From: Cephalopachus bancanus
Taxonomy: Eukaryota > Chordata > Mammalia > Primates > Tarsiidae
Direction: 5' to 3'
DNA: 64,000 nt
Assembly (NCBI GenBank): GCA_027257055.1
Contig: JAPVLO010000886.1
Coordinates: 124,001 to 188,000, forward strand
Shown: piece by piece, positions 1 through 12,283 of the stretch
Numbering within the stretch: position 1 is the first letter of the stretch
Layout of the letters: each line of letters begins with the position of its first letter
Notes under the pieces: generated by a model
Told to the model about the DNA's origin: nothing
The model's database searches: none
Seen by the model: the letters and a program-made list of their open reading frames with translations, nothing else
Made by a program: the position numbers and the translations under genes

Positions 1-685
1 ATATTCCTATCTGGGTTAACAGCTTCTGCCATGTTGTTTAATGTTCTCTAGACTATACACTACAAATCCTATAATAAGTTTTCAGACTTTTTAGGGGGTG
101 GTGGAGGGCAAAGATCTCACTGTAGTTAGCACCTATTTTATGTTTTAAACTACAAGGCAGTGATTCTTAATCTAAATTTATTTTGGGGCATGGTGCTATA
201 TGCTGAAATTTCTTTTGGAAAGTTCTTATACTAGCAATGAACCCAGCTTTTAGAAAGCAGAAGGTAAAACCTCAGCAAATAACAGCATATTCTGACTATA
301 CCCAAAAAGCTTCTTTGTAGTCAGAATCAGAAACCGAAATGACCTACAACCCTCTCACTCTTGAGGTGGCCTATTTTTTGATAGGCAGTAAAACTTACAA
401 GTCAGTTGAATTATGGGCCATTTTTAAGTTTGTTCATGATTTAGCTAAATATTTTTTTTCCCTTTTGGATCTGCTTATATAAATTTTGGAAACATATTTT
501 GACGTGTTTAAGTACTGAAACATGTGCAAACCTAATAGCTATTTTGTGATTTGAATCACTGAATTTTAAGGCAATACTCAGATAAATTCTAGAATGATTT
601 AATTTAACCAATTTTTTGGTTCCTATTTTTAGATAGTATGTAAGGATTGTATATTATCACAATCACTTGAAGACTCCTTTTTATG

Positions 686-840
686 GACACACACACACAC
701 AGACACACACATACACACAAGTTATATATATATCCAACATGTGTGTATATATTAGTGTGTGTATATATACATAATATACAATCATACATACAATTTGGAA
801 AAGTATATATTAATTGTTAATTATATTATATATATACATA
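686..840. repeat. (CA)n and mixed TA/TG simple repeat
   Basis: A (CA)n run with scattered G and T interruptions at 686-719 is followed by TATATA and GTGTGT blocks up to about 840. Interruptions suggest an old, partly stabilised microsatellite. The predicted open frames over it are translated repeat. Confidence 0.9.
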
Positions 841-1715
841 TACACACAATTTTAAAAAATACTCTACATTTGGCAGTATTAAAGCAGTTTTTTCCTTTTG
901 TTTTGAATTTCTCATCAGCCACCACCAACATCACCCACATTTTACCCATGACTTTCCTTTCATAGGGTCTTTGTTTCAGAGAAGGATTAGAAGTCTTAGA
1001 CAAATGAGTTGTGAGAGGAATTCAGTTTGATTTTAAATATAAAAATTCACAAATACAGAAACAGACATTTTAACAGATAAACTTTGAAATCTATTTGGTG
1101 AACAGTAGGAATCCTAGGTAGAATGAAAGCACTTAAATTCTTGCTGCATAGGCTCCTGGTGACTCTCAAAATAATGAAAATTGAAGAATAATGTCTAGAT
1201 TTTGCAGCTTATTGTAAACACAGAACATTGACTATTATCAGTAAACTAGGATGGCTGCAGATGTTCAATTTATGTTCACTATTTGTATTCATTCTTTTCT
1301 GCTTCAGGCATAGTGTAACCATGCAATCACATCGAGCTACACACATCTCCAGAATTAAAGATTATATTTACTTTGTATTTCTATTCTCATGATATTCTGT
1401 GGTATTTAAAGCAGGGGTCTACCAGTATATTTCTATACTTTAGAATGTTTAAAAGTGACTAAATATTATAGCGAATTCAGGCACTTTGGGAGATCCATAT
1501 ATTGGCTTACATAACCTCTAAATTGACTATATACATTGATTAAAATTCAACAGATAATTATGCAGCTTTTCACTTCTTATTGCTGCATTACAAAGTTTCT
1601 ATGTTTTTACAGTAATTCATGTATTATTGTTCTTCCTTTTGATTTACTAAGGGTAGAAGAAAAATGTTCTTTTGTATATACAGATATTTTCCACGTTTGA
1701 AATGTGATCATTTAA
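841..1715. other. Unique AT-rich intron, nothing recognised
   Basis: No repeat family, splice-bounded frame or RNA gene was recognised. The first 685 bases of the window look the same. Confidence 0.5.
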
Positions 1716-3423
1716 TATTTTTTTTATTTTTTAAATTTTTATCTTAAAGATGTGGGGTACAATTCAGATTTAGATATTCAAATCTTCATTAAGCAGGTAC
1801 CCTTGTTTATGAGATGTGCTCCCCCCGGCAGTTTCCCACTACTGCCAAATCACACCCCACCCCGCCCATGGTAGCATCCCTTTCTTATAATGTCATGATA
1901 ATTGTTCAAGGTCTGCTTATGAGTGAAAATATGTGGTACTTAGTTCTTTGTTTCTGTGATTGCTCACTTAGTATTATAGACTCTAAGTCCATCCAAGTTG
2001 CTGTGAATTTCATAATTTTGTCTTTCTTTATGGCTGCATAATATTCCATCATGCATATGCACCAATTTTTATTTTATCCAGGCCTCTTTTGATGGGCAGT
2101 ACAGTTGCTTCCATGTTCTTGTTATTGTGAACAGTGCTGCAATAAACATATGTGTGCAGGTATCTTTTTCATAGTGTGATTTAAGTTCCTACAGGTATAT
2201 TCCCAGAAGGAGGGTTGCAGAGTCGTATGGAAGGTTGATTTTCAGATCTTTTAGGAATTGCCAAACTGTTTTACACAGAGATTGTACTAGTTTATACTTC
2301 AACTAACATTGTGGAAGTGCTCCCTTTCCCCACATCCTCTACAGCCTCTGTTGTTTTTTGAGTTATTGATGATGGCCATCCTGATTGGAGTTAGGTGGTA
2401 TCTCAGTGTGGTTTTAATTTGAATTTATTTTATAGGTAGTAAGGCTGAGTATTTTTTCATGTATGTATTGTCTGCTGATATGTTTTCTTTTGGGAAGTGT
2501 CTATTCATATCTTTTGCCCACTTTGTAATGGGGCTGTGTTTTTTTTTTTCTTTTTGGCACATTGGAGTTCCTTGTAGATCCTAGATGTTAGGCTTTTTTC
2601 ACATATACAATTGACAAATATGTTTTCCCAGTCTATGGGCTGTCTCCCCACTCTCTTGATGGTTTCTTTGGCTTTGCAGAAACTTGTCAGTTTGATGAGG
2701 TCCCACTCGTCTATCTTATCTTTTATAGCATGGGCACTTGTGGTTTTGATCAGGATTTGGTTGCCTATTCTAATTTCCATAAGGGTGTCTCCTGCATCTT
2801 CTAAGGTTCTTTTAGTTTCAGGTTTTACATTTAGGTCTTTGATTCATTTAGACTTGATTTTTGTGTATGGTGATAGGTAGGGATTTTGTTTTGATCTTCT
2901 GCATGTGGTCAGCCAGTTTTCCCAGCACCATTTACTGAACAGGTTGAGTAATGCGTGGTTGATGGTGGAATCTTTGGAAAAGATGAGTTGGTTGAGAAAT
3001 TGAGGTTTTGCTTCCAGAATCTCCATTCTGTTCCATTGGTCTATATGCCTGTTCTTGTACCAACACCAGGCTGTTTTGATTATTGTAGTCTTATAACAAA
3101 GGTCAAAGTCTGGGAGTGTGATGCCTCCCATTTTTTTTCACTGAGGATTTTTTTGATTATTTGTGTTCATTTATGCTTCTATATGAATTCCTGTATTGTC
3201 ATTTCCAGGTCTCAGAAGACTGCTTCTTGTAATTTAATGGGTATTGTGTTAAATCTGTAGATTGCCTTGGGTAGGATGGACATCTTAACAATGCCAATTC
3301 TTCCAATCCATGAGCATGGCATATTTTTCCATTTGTTTGTGTCATCTTTGATTTCTTTGAGCAGTGTTATGTAGCTTTCATTGTAAAGGTCTTTCAATTA
3401 TCTGATCAGGAAAATGCCAAGGT

Positions 3424-3497
3424 CTTTCTTTCTTTCTTTCTTTCTTTCATTCGTTCTTTCTTTTTTTCCTTCTTTCTTTTTTTCTTTCTTTCTTTCA
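3424..3497. repeat. (TTTC)n microsatellite inside L1 ORF2
   Basis: Imperfect CTTT repeats with single-base changes. It sits within ORF2 sequence, not at an L1 or Alu tail: recognisable minus-strand ORF2 resumes on both sides. Confidence 0.9.
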
Positions 3498-3661
3498 TCA
3501 TTGTGAATGGTATTGTATTTTTTATTTGAGCGACTGTCTTTTTCACATTTGTTTTATACACTGAGACTTTGCCAAGGCCCTCCATCAGTGCAAGGAGGGT
3601 TTTGGCAGATTCTTTTGGGTTTTCAATGTATAGAATCATGTCATCTGCAAAGAGGGATAAC

Positions 3662-3955
3662 TAAGCCAGGCTTGGTGGCTCAGCCTGTAATCCCAGTGCT
3701 TTGGGAGGCTGAGGTGAATGGATTGCCTGAGCCTCCGCGTTCGAGAACCACCTGGGACACTTGGTAAGACCTCATCTCTACAATAAGTCAAAAACTAGCC
3801 AGGCGTGGTAGCGCACACCTATAGTTCTAGCTACTTGGAAGTCTGAGGCGAAAGGATTGCTGAAACCCAGCAGGTCGAGGCTGCAGTGGCTGGGAGCAGC
3901 CACTGTACTCCAGTCTGGGTGACAGAGTGAGACTCCAACTCAAAAAAAAAAAAAA
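3662..3955 (+). mobile_element. Alu (young window-specific subfamily), full dimer
   Basis: Begins CCAGGCTTGGTGGCTCAGCC, has both 7SL-derived monomers and ends in a 15-base A-run. A target-site duplication AAGAGGGATAACTA flanks it (about 3648-3661 and 3954-3967). The interrupted L1 reads continuously across it, so the Alu is younger than the L1. Confidence 0.95.
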
Positions 3956-4590
3956 AGAGGGATAACTAAACTTTCTCTATTCCTATTTGGATACATGACC
4001 ATTCAAACACAAGAGGAACCCCTATATGACAACAAATGAGAAGACCAACTGCTAAACACATAGTAATTTGCTTATCCAAAGTAGGTATAAATGAAAAAGT
4101 CCTATGGGCAGCAAGTGAGTAAGGAAGACCAATTAGAATAGCAGCACACTTATCTACAGAAACACTTCAAGCTAGGAGAGACTTGGGTCCAATCTTCAAA
4201 GGTCTCAAGATAAATTATTTCAACCAAGAATTACCTACTCAGTTAAGCTAAGTTTTATCATCGATGGAGAATTAAAATCCTTCCCAGGCATTCAATTCCT
4301 AAGAGTTTACACTGCATTTAGAGCAGCTCTGCAAAAAGCACTTAAGAAAGTATTAAACACAGAAGAAAGAAAGACCTCGTCCTTCCCAAGGATGCATGGA
4401 AAAGATTGAAAACACACATAAATCAATCTAAAATTCAAAAAAAAGTCAACAAACAAATAAGCAAAAAACAATAGCAACAACAACAAACTCTATAAGAACC
4501 TCATGACTGGGATAAACTTTCACATATCTATAATTAGCCAGAATGTGAATGGATTGAAGGCACCACTGAAAAGACATAGAATGGCTAACT

Positions 4591-6134
4591 TGCAGGGGGC
4601 CAGCCCCTACAAGTTTTGGGGAGTCCCTTGGAAGAAATGGTGGCGTCGGCAAATCTGTAGGGACAGATATTAAAAGAAAGAAAGAGAAGGGGGGAGAAAG
4701 AAAGAGACTGGACTCTAGTGCAGAAGCCGATTCTGTAGTAGGGATAGATATTAAAAGAAAGAAAGATGGAGGGATAGATATAAAGAGGAAGAAAGAAAGA
4801 AAGTGGACAACTGTTCAGTGATTGAGCAGAAGTCGTTCTATTGGAAGTTACAGTAGGTATTTATCTCCAAATTTTACACAGACAGTCTCACAAGTCTTTC
4901 ACGTGAACACAAAGCCAGGTGCAGGAGGGGCATCCCCACCCACCAGATGTTTTCTCAGGCATGAGGAGGGACAAATCCCAAAATTGTCTTATTGTTCCCT
5001 TCGCTAGTTAATGTTTCTCAAAAGCAATGCAACAATCCCTACTAGCATCATGATGTTCTGATAATCAATAACTTCTAAAGCTCATGCGCACACAACACCC
5101 ATGATGACTAGCTTAAATTTTATTACCTTTCTATTCTATGCTAATACTACTTACACAATGCTACGGAAGCTCTTAGTTATAGCTTAAACCAATTCCTAAA
5201 GAATGTGGCCCAGCCCAAAGATCACTCTGGGCTCTACAGGATGTGGCCCAGTCCAAAGTTCATGGTGGGCCACTTTTTGGAACAATAGATTACAATCTCT
5301 TAACAAAATGGCTATTCTAAAGTCCTATATATCTATCCTAATTTCTATGAAAGTTTCTAATTCCTAATGCTAATATATAAAGCTGACCATCAGCAATAAA
5401 GCTTCTAAAAATAAACCCAAATATAAACTGTAAATGTACTAAGGTCAAAACCACAATAGTAGAAAATGGAGACAATGAAATTTCTAAAGTTAACTGTATT
5501 CTTATTAAACCTCAAAATATCATGATTGATCATGCTTGAACTAACATGATTCCCTGATGTTAGCATGACCTATTCTACAATACTTTCTATGAATAAAATA
5601 AATTCAATTTCTACAATAGGTAGACAAATCCTACACTAACTGTAGCTAAATCCAGCCTAAAAGAATGCAGCCCAGTCCAAAGTACACTCTGGGCCCTCAG
5701 GAATGTGGCCCAGCCCAAGGTTTGTACTGGGGCATTTCTGGTAACTCTAGATAATCATCTATACCATCTAAAGCTGAAAACAGCTCTCCATAGGTATATA
5801 CTAATTCTACAAATATACTTTTAAATTTTATAAAGAAGCTTGTACCATATAAAAGGCTCCCAAATGTGACTGAATTTGAATTATATCTAATACCTAAGCC
5901 AAAACCGCAGTTTATGGGAAACAGGAACAATGAGTTTCTAGAGCGAGCCACACCTGTCACAGTCACAGAGCCTTCAGCTTAGGTCAGCAGAGTTCCTTTG
6001 GGTTATTTGTGCTACATGGTAAAAGGAGGAGGAAAACGGAGTCAATGGCTCCCGAACACATCCTAGTGGTCTCAGGGTCCACGGGCCTCCCTGATCCCTA
6101 ATGCTCAGTGGGCCTCCATGGCCGGCTACTAACA
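4591..6134 (-). mobile_element. Solo LTR of an ERVK-like (class II) endogenous retrovirus, copy 1
   Basis: Boundaries TG...CA, flanked by six-base duplications CTAACT (4585-4590) and TTAACT (6135-6140), one mismatch. The six-base size is typical of betaretrovirus-like ERVs. Read on the minus strand it opens with a TG and closes with a CA. By comparison with copy 2 its poly(A) region is at the left, but the AATAAA found there in copy 2 is altered in this copy (TTCTATTGGAAGTTACAGT on the plus strand at about 4837-4855). It carries no gag, pro, pol or env and no convincing LTR-encoded gene. Compared with copy 2 it has an expanded purine-rich R/U5 block (about 4660-4810) containing a duplicated segment. 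Insertion is into L1, which reads through on both sides. Confidence 0.85.
4665..4812. repeat. Purine-rich (GAAA)n-like expansion with an internal duplication inside LTR copy 1
   Basis: TATTAAAAGAAAGAAAGA occurs at about 4669 and again at about 4749, with GGGATAGATAT-type units between. The second LTR has only a single short version, so this is a copy-specific expansion. Confidence 0.8.
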
Positions 6135-6469
6135 TTAACTGGATAAAATATCATGATACAACAATATGTTATCTCAAACAGACTCATCTCATCAGAAAGG
6201 ACACTCGCAGATTCAGAGTAAGAAGATGGAAAACAAATTTTCAACGAATGGAACACAAAAGAAAGCAGGAGTTGGAATCTTAATATCAGGCAGAATACCC
6301 TGTAAGTGATCAAAATTTAAAAAGATATAGAAGGTCATTGCATAATGATAAAAGGTTCAATGCATCAACAAGAAATATCCATCCTAACCATATATATAAC
6401 CAACATAGGAGCACTTTGTTGCTATATCCAATGATCAGTTCTAAGTTTTTATCTCACTTGGCCTTCCTG

Positions 6470-7318
6470 GGGTACTTGGATCAGTTGATGATTCTTACTT
6501 AAATTACTTTCTTCAAATGACTTCCTGCGCTTCATTCTCTCTTTTCTTTAACCCCTAAGCCCTTTATTCTTAGTCTCCTTTACTAATCTTCCTCATCTTC
6601 TCAGCCTCTAAATGTTGAGGTGTCCTAGGGCTCAGTTCTCAAACAGTTTATCTTTTATATCTAGTTTCATGCTCTTGATGAGCTCATAAAGTCTCATGGC
6701 CTTAAATGCCATCTATATACTGATTAATCCCAAATGTATATCCCCACCTGATACTTCTCCCCTAAACTTCTGTCTCCTCCTGGGTGTCTAATTAGCAATT
6801 CTAACTTAATATTGTCAAGACCCAACTCTCGATTCCCTTCCTCCAAACCTGTTTGATTCTTTTCCATCTCAGTTGTTGCTGTAAACACTTTGGGATCATT
6901 TTTGACTCTTCTATTTTTGACACACCATTCATTCAATTCTTCAGCAAGTCCTTCAACAATTCTTCATGGTCTTTCAACAAGAAAGTGAACATTACTAATT
7001 GCAGTGTGACATTTCTGAAGGAAATAAAGTCCTGTGGGCTTCCCCTTCAAAATATATAGAATCCATCCAGATTTGACTACTCTCACTATTATCATTCTTG
7101 TCTAAGCCATCATAATCTTGCTCCTGGATTATTAAAATAATTTCCTGAGAAGCATCACTACACTTGCCATTGTCCTTCAGTTAATCTTACATAGCTTCTA
7201 GGAAAACCTTTTAAGAATTCCAGTCAGATTATGCCACACCTTTGCCAAAAATTGTCCAATATCTTACTATATAATCAGAGTAAATATCAATGTACTTGTA
7301 ATAGTCTGAAAGATTCCA
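6470..7318 (+). mobile_element. L2 (LINE-2) reverse-transcriptase relic
   Basis: Conceptual translation in shifting frames gives CR1/L2-type blocks in the right order: a weak relic of the Y-A-D-D region near 6700-6730, then F-G-I-I-F-D-S-S near 6885-6910, L-Q-N-I near 7045 and L-L-D-Y near 7120. Heavily decayed, with many stops. Ends where the next L1 begins. Confidence 0.6.
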
Positions 7319-8868
7319 TACAATAAAATTCTAAAATTCATATGGAATCACAAAACACCTTGTATAGCCTAAGTAATCTTGAGCAAAAAGAACAAAACTG
7401 GAGGAACCACACTACCTTACTTCAAAATACACTGCCAAGCTATAGTAATTAAAATAGCATGGTGCTGGCATAAAACAACACATATACAAATAGAGCAGAA
7501 TAGAGAACACCAAAATAAATCCACATATATACACCCAACTGATTTTTACAGTCATCAAAAATATTCACTGGGGAAAGGACTGTGTGCAAAAATCAACTCA
7601 AAATGGATTAAAAACTTAAGTGTAAGAACCAAAACTCTAAAGCTATTTTAAGAAGACATAGAGAAAATGCTTCATGATATTGGTATGGCAAAGATCATAT
7701 GGATAAGACCTCAAAACACAGGCAACAAAATCAAAAATAGATAAGTAGAATTATGTCAAACTAAAAATATTCTGCACAGCAAAGGAGCCATTACCACAGT
7801 GAAGAGACAACCTACAGATTGGGAGAAAGTATTTGTCAACTATTCATTGATAAATGATTAATATCCAAAATATACAATTTAACACAAAAATAATAATCAT
7901 ATTTAATTAAAATCGTGCAAGTGATCTGGATAGACATTTCCCAAATGACATACAAATGGAAAAGTATAAACAGAAGTATTTAATATTACTAATTATCAGA
8001 GAAATGCAAATCATAGCCATATTGAGATCTCCTATCATTCCAGTTAAAATGGCTATTATCAACAAAGCAAACAACAGCAAATGCTGGCAAGAATGTAAAG
8101 AAGAGAGAACTATTATACATTGTTGGAGGGAATGTAAACTAGTGCAGCCATTATGAAGAACAGTATGGAGGTTTCTCAAAAAAAAAAAAAAAAAAACCAC
8201 TGCAAATAGATCAAGTATATGACTCAACAATCCCACTAATGGTTTATATCCAAAGAAAAGGAAATCAGTATTTTGAAGAGATATCTGTGCTCCTATGTTG
8301 GCTGCAGCACTATTCACAATAGCCAAGTTATGTAATCAACCTAAGTGCTTATCAAAAGATGAATGGATGAAGAAAATAAGGTATATAAACACAGTGTAGT
8401 ACTATTCGGTAATAAAAAAGAATGAAATCCTGTCATTTAGGGCAACGTGGATGAGCCTGGATGATATTATGTTAAGTGAAATAAGCCAGGCACAAAAAGA
8501 TAAATACCACGTGTTCTTACTCACATGTGGAAGCTAAAAAAGTTGATCATATAGAAGTAAAGTCTGAGAAGGGTAGAGAAGGAAATACAGAGTTTGATTA
8601 AAGGATGCAAAATTACAGCAAGATAGGAGGAATCAGTTCTAGTGTTCTATAGCATTGTAGGGTGGTTGTAGTTATCAGTCACTTATTGTATATTATTATA
8701 TAGCTAGAAGATAACATTTTGAATATTCTCAACATAAAAAAGTGAGAATGCTGGAGGTGATAGATATGTTAATTACCTTGATTTGATCATAACACATTGT
8801 ATAGAAATATCATACTTAGTAAATATATATAATTATTATGTATCAGTCAAAATTTTAAATAAAAAATG
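7319..8868 (+). mobile_element. Old L1 3' end (L1M-like)
   Basis: Plus-strand ORF2 C-terminal region with the C-W-x-x-C / H-C-W-x-x-C Cys-rich block near 8080-8130, the A-A-L-F-T-I-A-K-type stretch near 8310-8330, then 3' UTR and TTTTAAATAAAAAATGC at the end. More diverged than the other L1 copies. An A-run at 8179-8197 lies in ORF2. Confidence 0.85.
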
Positions 8869-8937
8869 CTTTGTGTCTAACCTATTAATGTGCATATTTA
8901 AGAGTATCCGCAGTTTAGATTCAACTTAGCCTTTAGT

Positions 8938-9412
8938 AGGTGTATGTGTTTCCTATTGTTGTTGTAACATACAATACAAACTTAGTGGCTTAAAACGACA
9001 AAAATTCATTATCTCACAATTCTAAGGGTCACACATCTCAAATGAGTTTCACGAGGCTAAAATCAAGGTGTTGGCAGGACTGCATTCCTTCTGGAGGCTT
9101 TAGGGGACAATGTGCTTTCTTGATGCTTTTAGAGGCTGTCCGCATTCCTTGGCTCATGGCCACATTAATCTGACCTCTGATTCTCTCCTCACATCTTCTC
9201 TGACTCTCCTTCCTTCCTCTTTCTCTCACAAGAACTCTTGATTACATAGCACCTTCCCAGATAATTTAGGATAATATTTCCACCTCAATATTCTTAATTT
9301 GGTCATACCTCCATAGTCCTTTTTGCCATGTAATTTAACATAGTCACAAATTTAGTGATTAGGACGTGAACAATTTTTGAGGGAGACATTATTCTGCCTA
9401 CCAGAATGTTAA
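8938..9412 (-). mobile_element. Ancient LTR-like interspersed repeat (MaLR/MLT-type, tentative)
   Basis: Recognisable as a common mammalian repeat by landmark phrases such as TTCCTATTGTTGTTGTAAC at the left, CTTGGCTCATGGCC in the middle and ATTATTCTGCCTACCAGAA at the right. A related but different relic flanks 63447-63737. I cannot name the subfamily with certainty, and the strand is a guess. Confidence 0.45.
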
Positions 9413-11841
9413 ATTTTTAATGGAATTTAAAGTAATAACAGGAAAGTGTCAAAATCTTAGCAAACACGAAAATCATTTCCGAGGTAATATATGGATTTTA
9501 ATATGAGATAAATGTTGGGTTTTTCTGTTGTTTGTAATATTCTGCCTGTACTTTTGAAAGAATGGATGCTATATACTAGTCTGAAAGTTTATGCTTTCAT
9601 TTTAGCAAAGGAAGAAATGCAAAAATTTCTGAGAATTTGACTTAGAATATTTCCTGGCCTTTATTAAATACCATAACTGGATTGTTTCCATCCTGGGATG
9701 AAGGTTCAAGTGACATTTATTTGTTCTAAACCTTGGCTAATTCTGAATATAATCATGACGGTATTTGTTCTTCTCTGTGTTATCATACTTCTAAAAATCC
9801 TCTGTATTGATTTTTATATTCAGTAAAAATAGGAAGCTAAAGGTGAGGACTTTGATGAGCTACCTGGGGAGAGTGAAACTTACAGATGAGCACTGATTAC
9901 ACCAAGTTCTTGCAAAGCCCCAGAGGCCAAACATCTAATTGAAACAATTATCACCTCCTTTCAAGGGAGAAGCTTATCCTCATATTTATCCATTGGAGAG
10001 TAGAAATTCTTATAATCTATGTGACAGAGGTAAAGAAAGCTGTGACTAAATAGTATGAGTGGAATTATTGGGGAAGTGATAAGGCAGAACTGTGAGAAGC
10101 ACTTCTAGTTTCTTCTGCCTACTTCTTTCTAGGCTCTTTCCTTACTGGCCTGCTCCAGCCTCTATTTTCTCAACATTACAGCTATTCTATTGGGCTAATA
10201 CATTAGGCCTCCACAAGTGCAAATTCAGCAGGGGAGTAATTAGCATAATACAGCATTGACACTGAGCATTGATATTGAACTATTATTCACCTTTATAAAG
10301 AAGATCCTTAGAAAACAAGCCCTAAGGTATATTTGAGATAATAATAGAAAAATAAAACTTGCTTTGTCACCTGCTGTAAAAGAACAAGTCCAAATGGGGT
10401 GTTATAATGAAGGGAATTCTGTAGCAACCATTCAAGCATATTTTGTTGTAATTAGAAGAAAATGACATCAAAAAAGTATGTAGAGTATATTGCTTAGGAG
10501 GAGGACATCATCTGTTATTTTTCTTTCTCTTTATTTCATTAACTCTTCATACTTGACCATGGCAAGGGATGGATGAAGTGAGACTGAAAAGAATTCTTGA
10601 GAGTCTTGAAAGTTTTAAAGTAAGTTGAGTATCTTTGCAAATCTCTACTCTTTCGGACAACATCTTAAGACATCAACATTTATTAAGTTTATACATAAAT
10701 GTGATCTGAAGATCATGAAGATAATCCCAATGGCACTCATTTTATTACATTACAAGAGGGAAACTTGAAAATATTTTTTGCAGTAGTATATTTCTTCAGT
10801 GCAATCACAGATTAGTGAGACTTTTACCATGATTATTTATACTTGGAATATATTCTGGTATAGTCAAATATAATTAATATAAAACTATAATATAAGCAAA
10901 ATTGAATTTAACAATATTACTAAATTGTAAAACCTGTGGGCCGTCTTAAATATAATGTTTACACATTAAATTATCTTAGCATTTGGAAGAAATATATGAT
11001 GTGTCTCAAGAGTCTATGGAAATGGCTTTGGGGAACAGTGATATTTAAGTAAAACAGTAAAATTGAATTTATTATTTATGTAAATGTACTGAGATGACAA
11101 GGGCTAAATTTTGTCTGTTATTGGCTCTGTATATTTCTGTAGCAAATTCCTCTTCTGATGAACCATTTGGTCTTGAAAATGTTTTATTTGATTAACAGAT
11201 ACCATTTTATTTTTATGCCAAACATATTTTTAAATATATATTGCTTAACATTATTTTTTTTTGCTTTTTTCTTAATATACCACTTGATAATTCCATGTAA
11301 AATTTTCCCTAATGTTTTTAGATCTGTTATACTTTTCATATATTCATCTCCCCCAAGCTAGCCCATTTATTTTCATCTTTTATTTTTGGCATTCAATGTT
11401 TTGACTGTGTCTATAAAATACTAAACAATTCAACAGAAATGGTCAGGAGATACATTAGTCAGTTTTCAGTTCTCTTGATCTTTGAGACTATAACAGTGAA
11501 TAGAAACACATTAGAGAGTTATCATGTTTTACTCAAAATACTACAACTCTATCTGGCACATAGATGATCAGTAAATTTTTGTAGGGTAATTTTTAAAAGC
11601 CTTTATTTCTCCTTACTCCATAGTCTTTACAGCAGCTTGCTCATCTTTAACAAATCAATAGCCAATACCAGTTGTTACTCTAGGGGTTGAAGTGACTATG
11701 ATTTTGTTTTCTTCACAGAATCTATAAGAAGCTAAAATAGAATCTCTTACACTCAAATCTTGATTGTCAGTCAATGTGATTATGTTTGTTCTGGACTAAC
11801 ATGAAATAAATGTTACGATTATTTGAATACTAAATGATATA
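9413..11841. other. Unique AT-rich intron, no repeat recognised
   Basis: About 2.4 kb without a recognisable transposon, long frame or simple repeat. Such repeat-poor stretches in a repeat-dense intron are candidates for conserved noncoding sequence, which cannot be judged without an alignment. Confidence 0.5.
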
Positions 11842-12035
11842 CGTCAGGTACTGTTCGTATTGCTGTGCACACAGACCTGTTTAATCCTCACACCAATCAC
11901 ATCAGAGAGGTGTTATCATTCTCTGTTTTAAGGATGAGTAAACTGAGATTCAAATAAGGTATCTCGCAAGGTTTTATAACAAGTTAGCTTCCACAAATGG
12001 CATTTGAATTCATATTTGTGTAGCTCCAAAGATGT
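11842..12035 (+). mobile_element. MIR
   Basis: MIR core landmarks in order: AATCCTCACACCAATCACATCAGAGAGGTG-like segment, then GATGAGTAAACTGAGATTCA, then the AAGGTATCTCGCAAGGT region. Diverged. Confidence 0.8.
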
Positions 12036-12283
12036 GTTTATCAATTACATGGCTTTTTAAAAAACTATTTACTTAAAATATTTATTTAGAAAACTCATTA
12101 CAAATAAAAATTTAAACTAAATATTTAAAATGAAAAATACTATCTGGAGGTCTTGGATTAAAAGAAAGTTTATGTTCTTTGAATATCCCTATTTGACATA
12201 TTATTTAATCATGTTAGCCTTAGGATAAAGTAGATGGTTTAAGAAATAATAGTTTAAAATCTTTGCCATTGCCTGGATGGATT

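Larger units (their letters stand above)
1732..3995 (-). mobile_element. L1, 3' part (ORF2 C-terminal half and 3' UTR), minus strand
   Basis: Read on the minus strand this runs from the reverse-transcriptase region (the L1 active-site segment, seen inverted near 3640-3655) through the Cys-rich C-terminal domain to a 3' UTR ending in GTACCCCACATC and an A-rich tail at about 1732. ORF2 is broken by stops and frameshifts. It is interrupted by a (TTTC)n tract (3424-3495) and by an Alu (3662-3955). At about 3996 the sequence switches directly to plus-strand L1, so this is one half of an inverted L1. Confidence 0.88.
3996..6418 (+). mobile_element. L1, 5' part (end of ORF1 to endonuclease region), inverted relative to its 3' part
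   Basis: Plus-strand L1 matching the full-length copy downstream from near the C-terminal third of ORF1 (cf. 50515) to the early endonuclease domain of ORF2 (cf. 51415). It joins head-on with the minus-strand 3' part at about 3996, the usual outcome of twin priming. About 1.7 kb of the consensus between the two halves is missing, more than in a simple twin-priming event. A solo LTR (4591-6134) interrupts it. Confidence 0.85.

Noticed and set aside
3424..3497. (TTTC)n as an L1 or Alu poly(A) tail
   Set aside because: ORF2 sequence continues on both sides, so it is an internal microsatellite, unlike the tract at 19471-20568.
5697..5966. 89-codon minus-strand frame in the LTR as an LTR-encoded accessory gene
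   Set aside because: The betaretroviral precedent made it worth considering, but it is short, is not kept as an open frame in LTR copy 2, and shows no recognisable family features.
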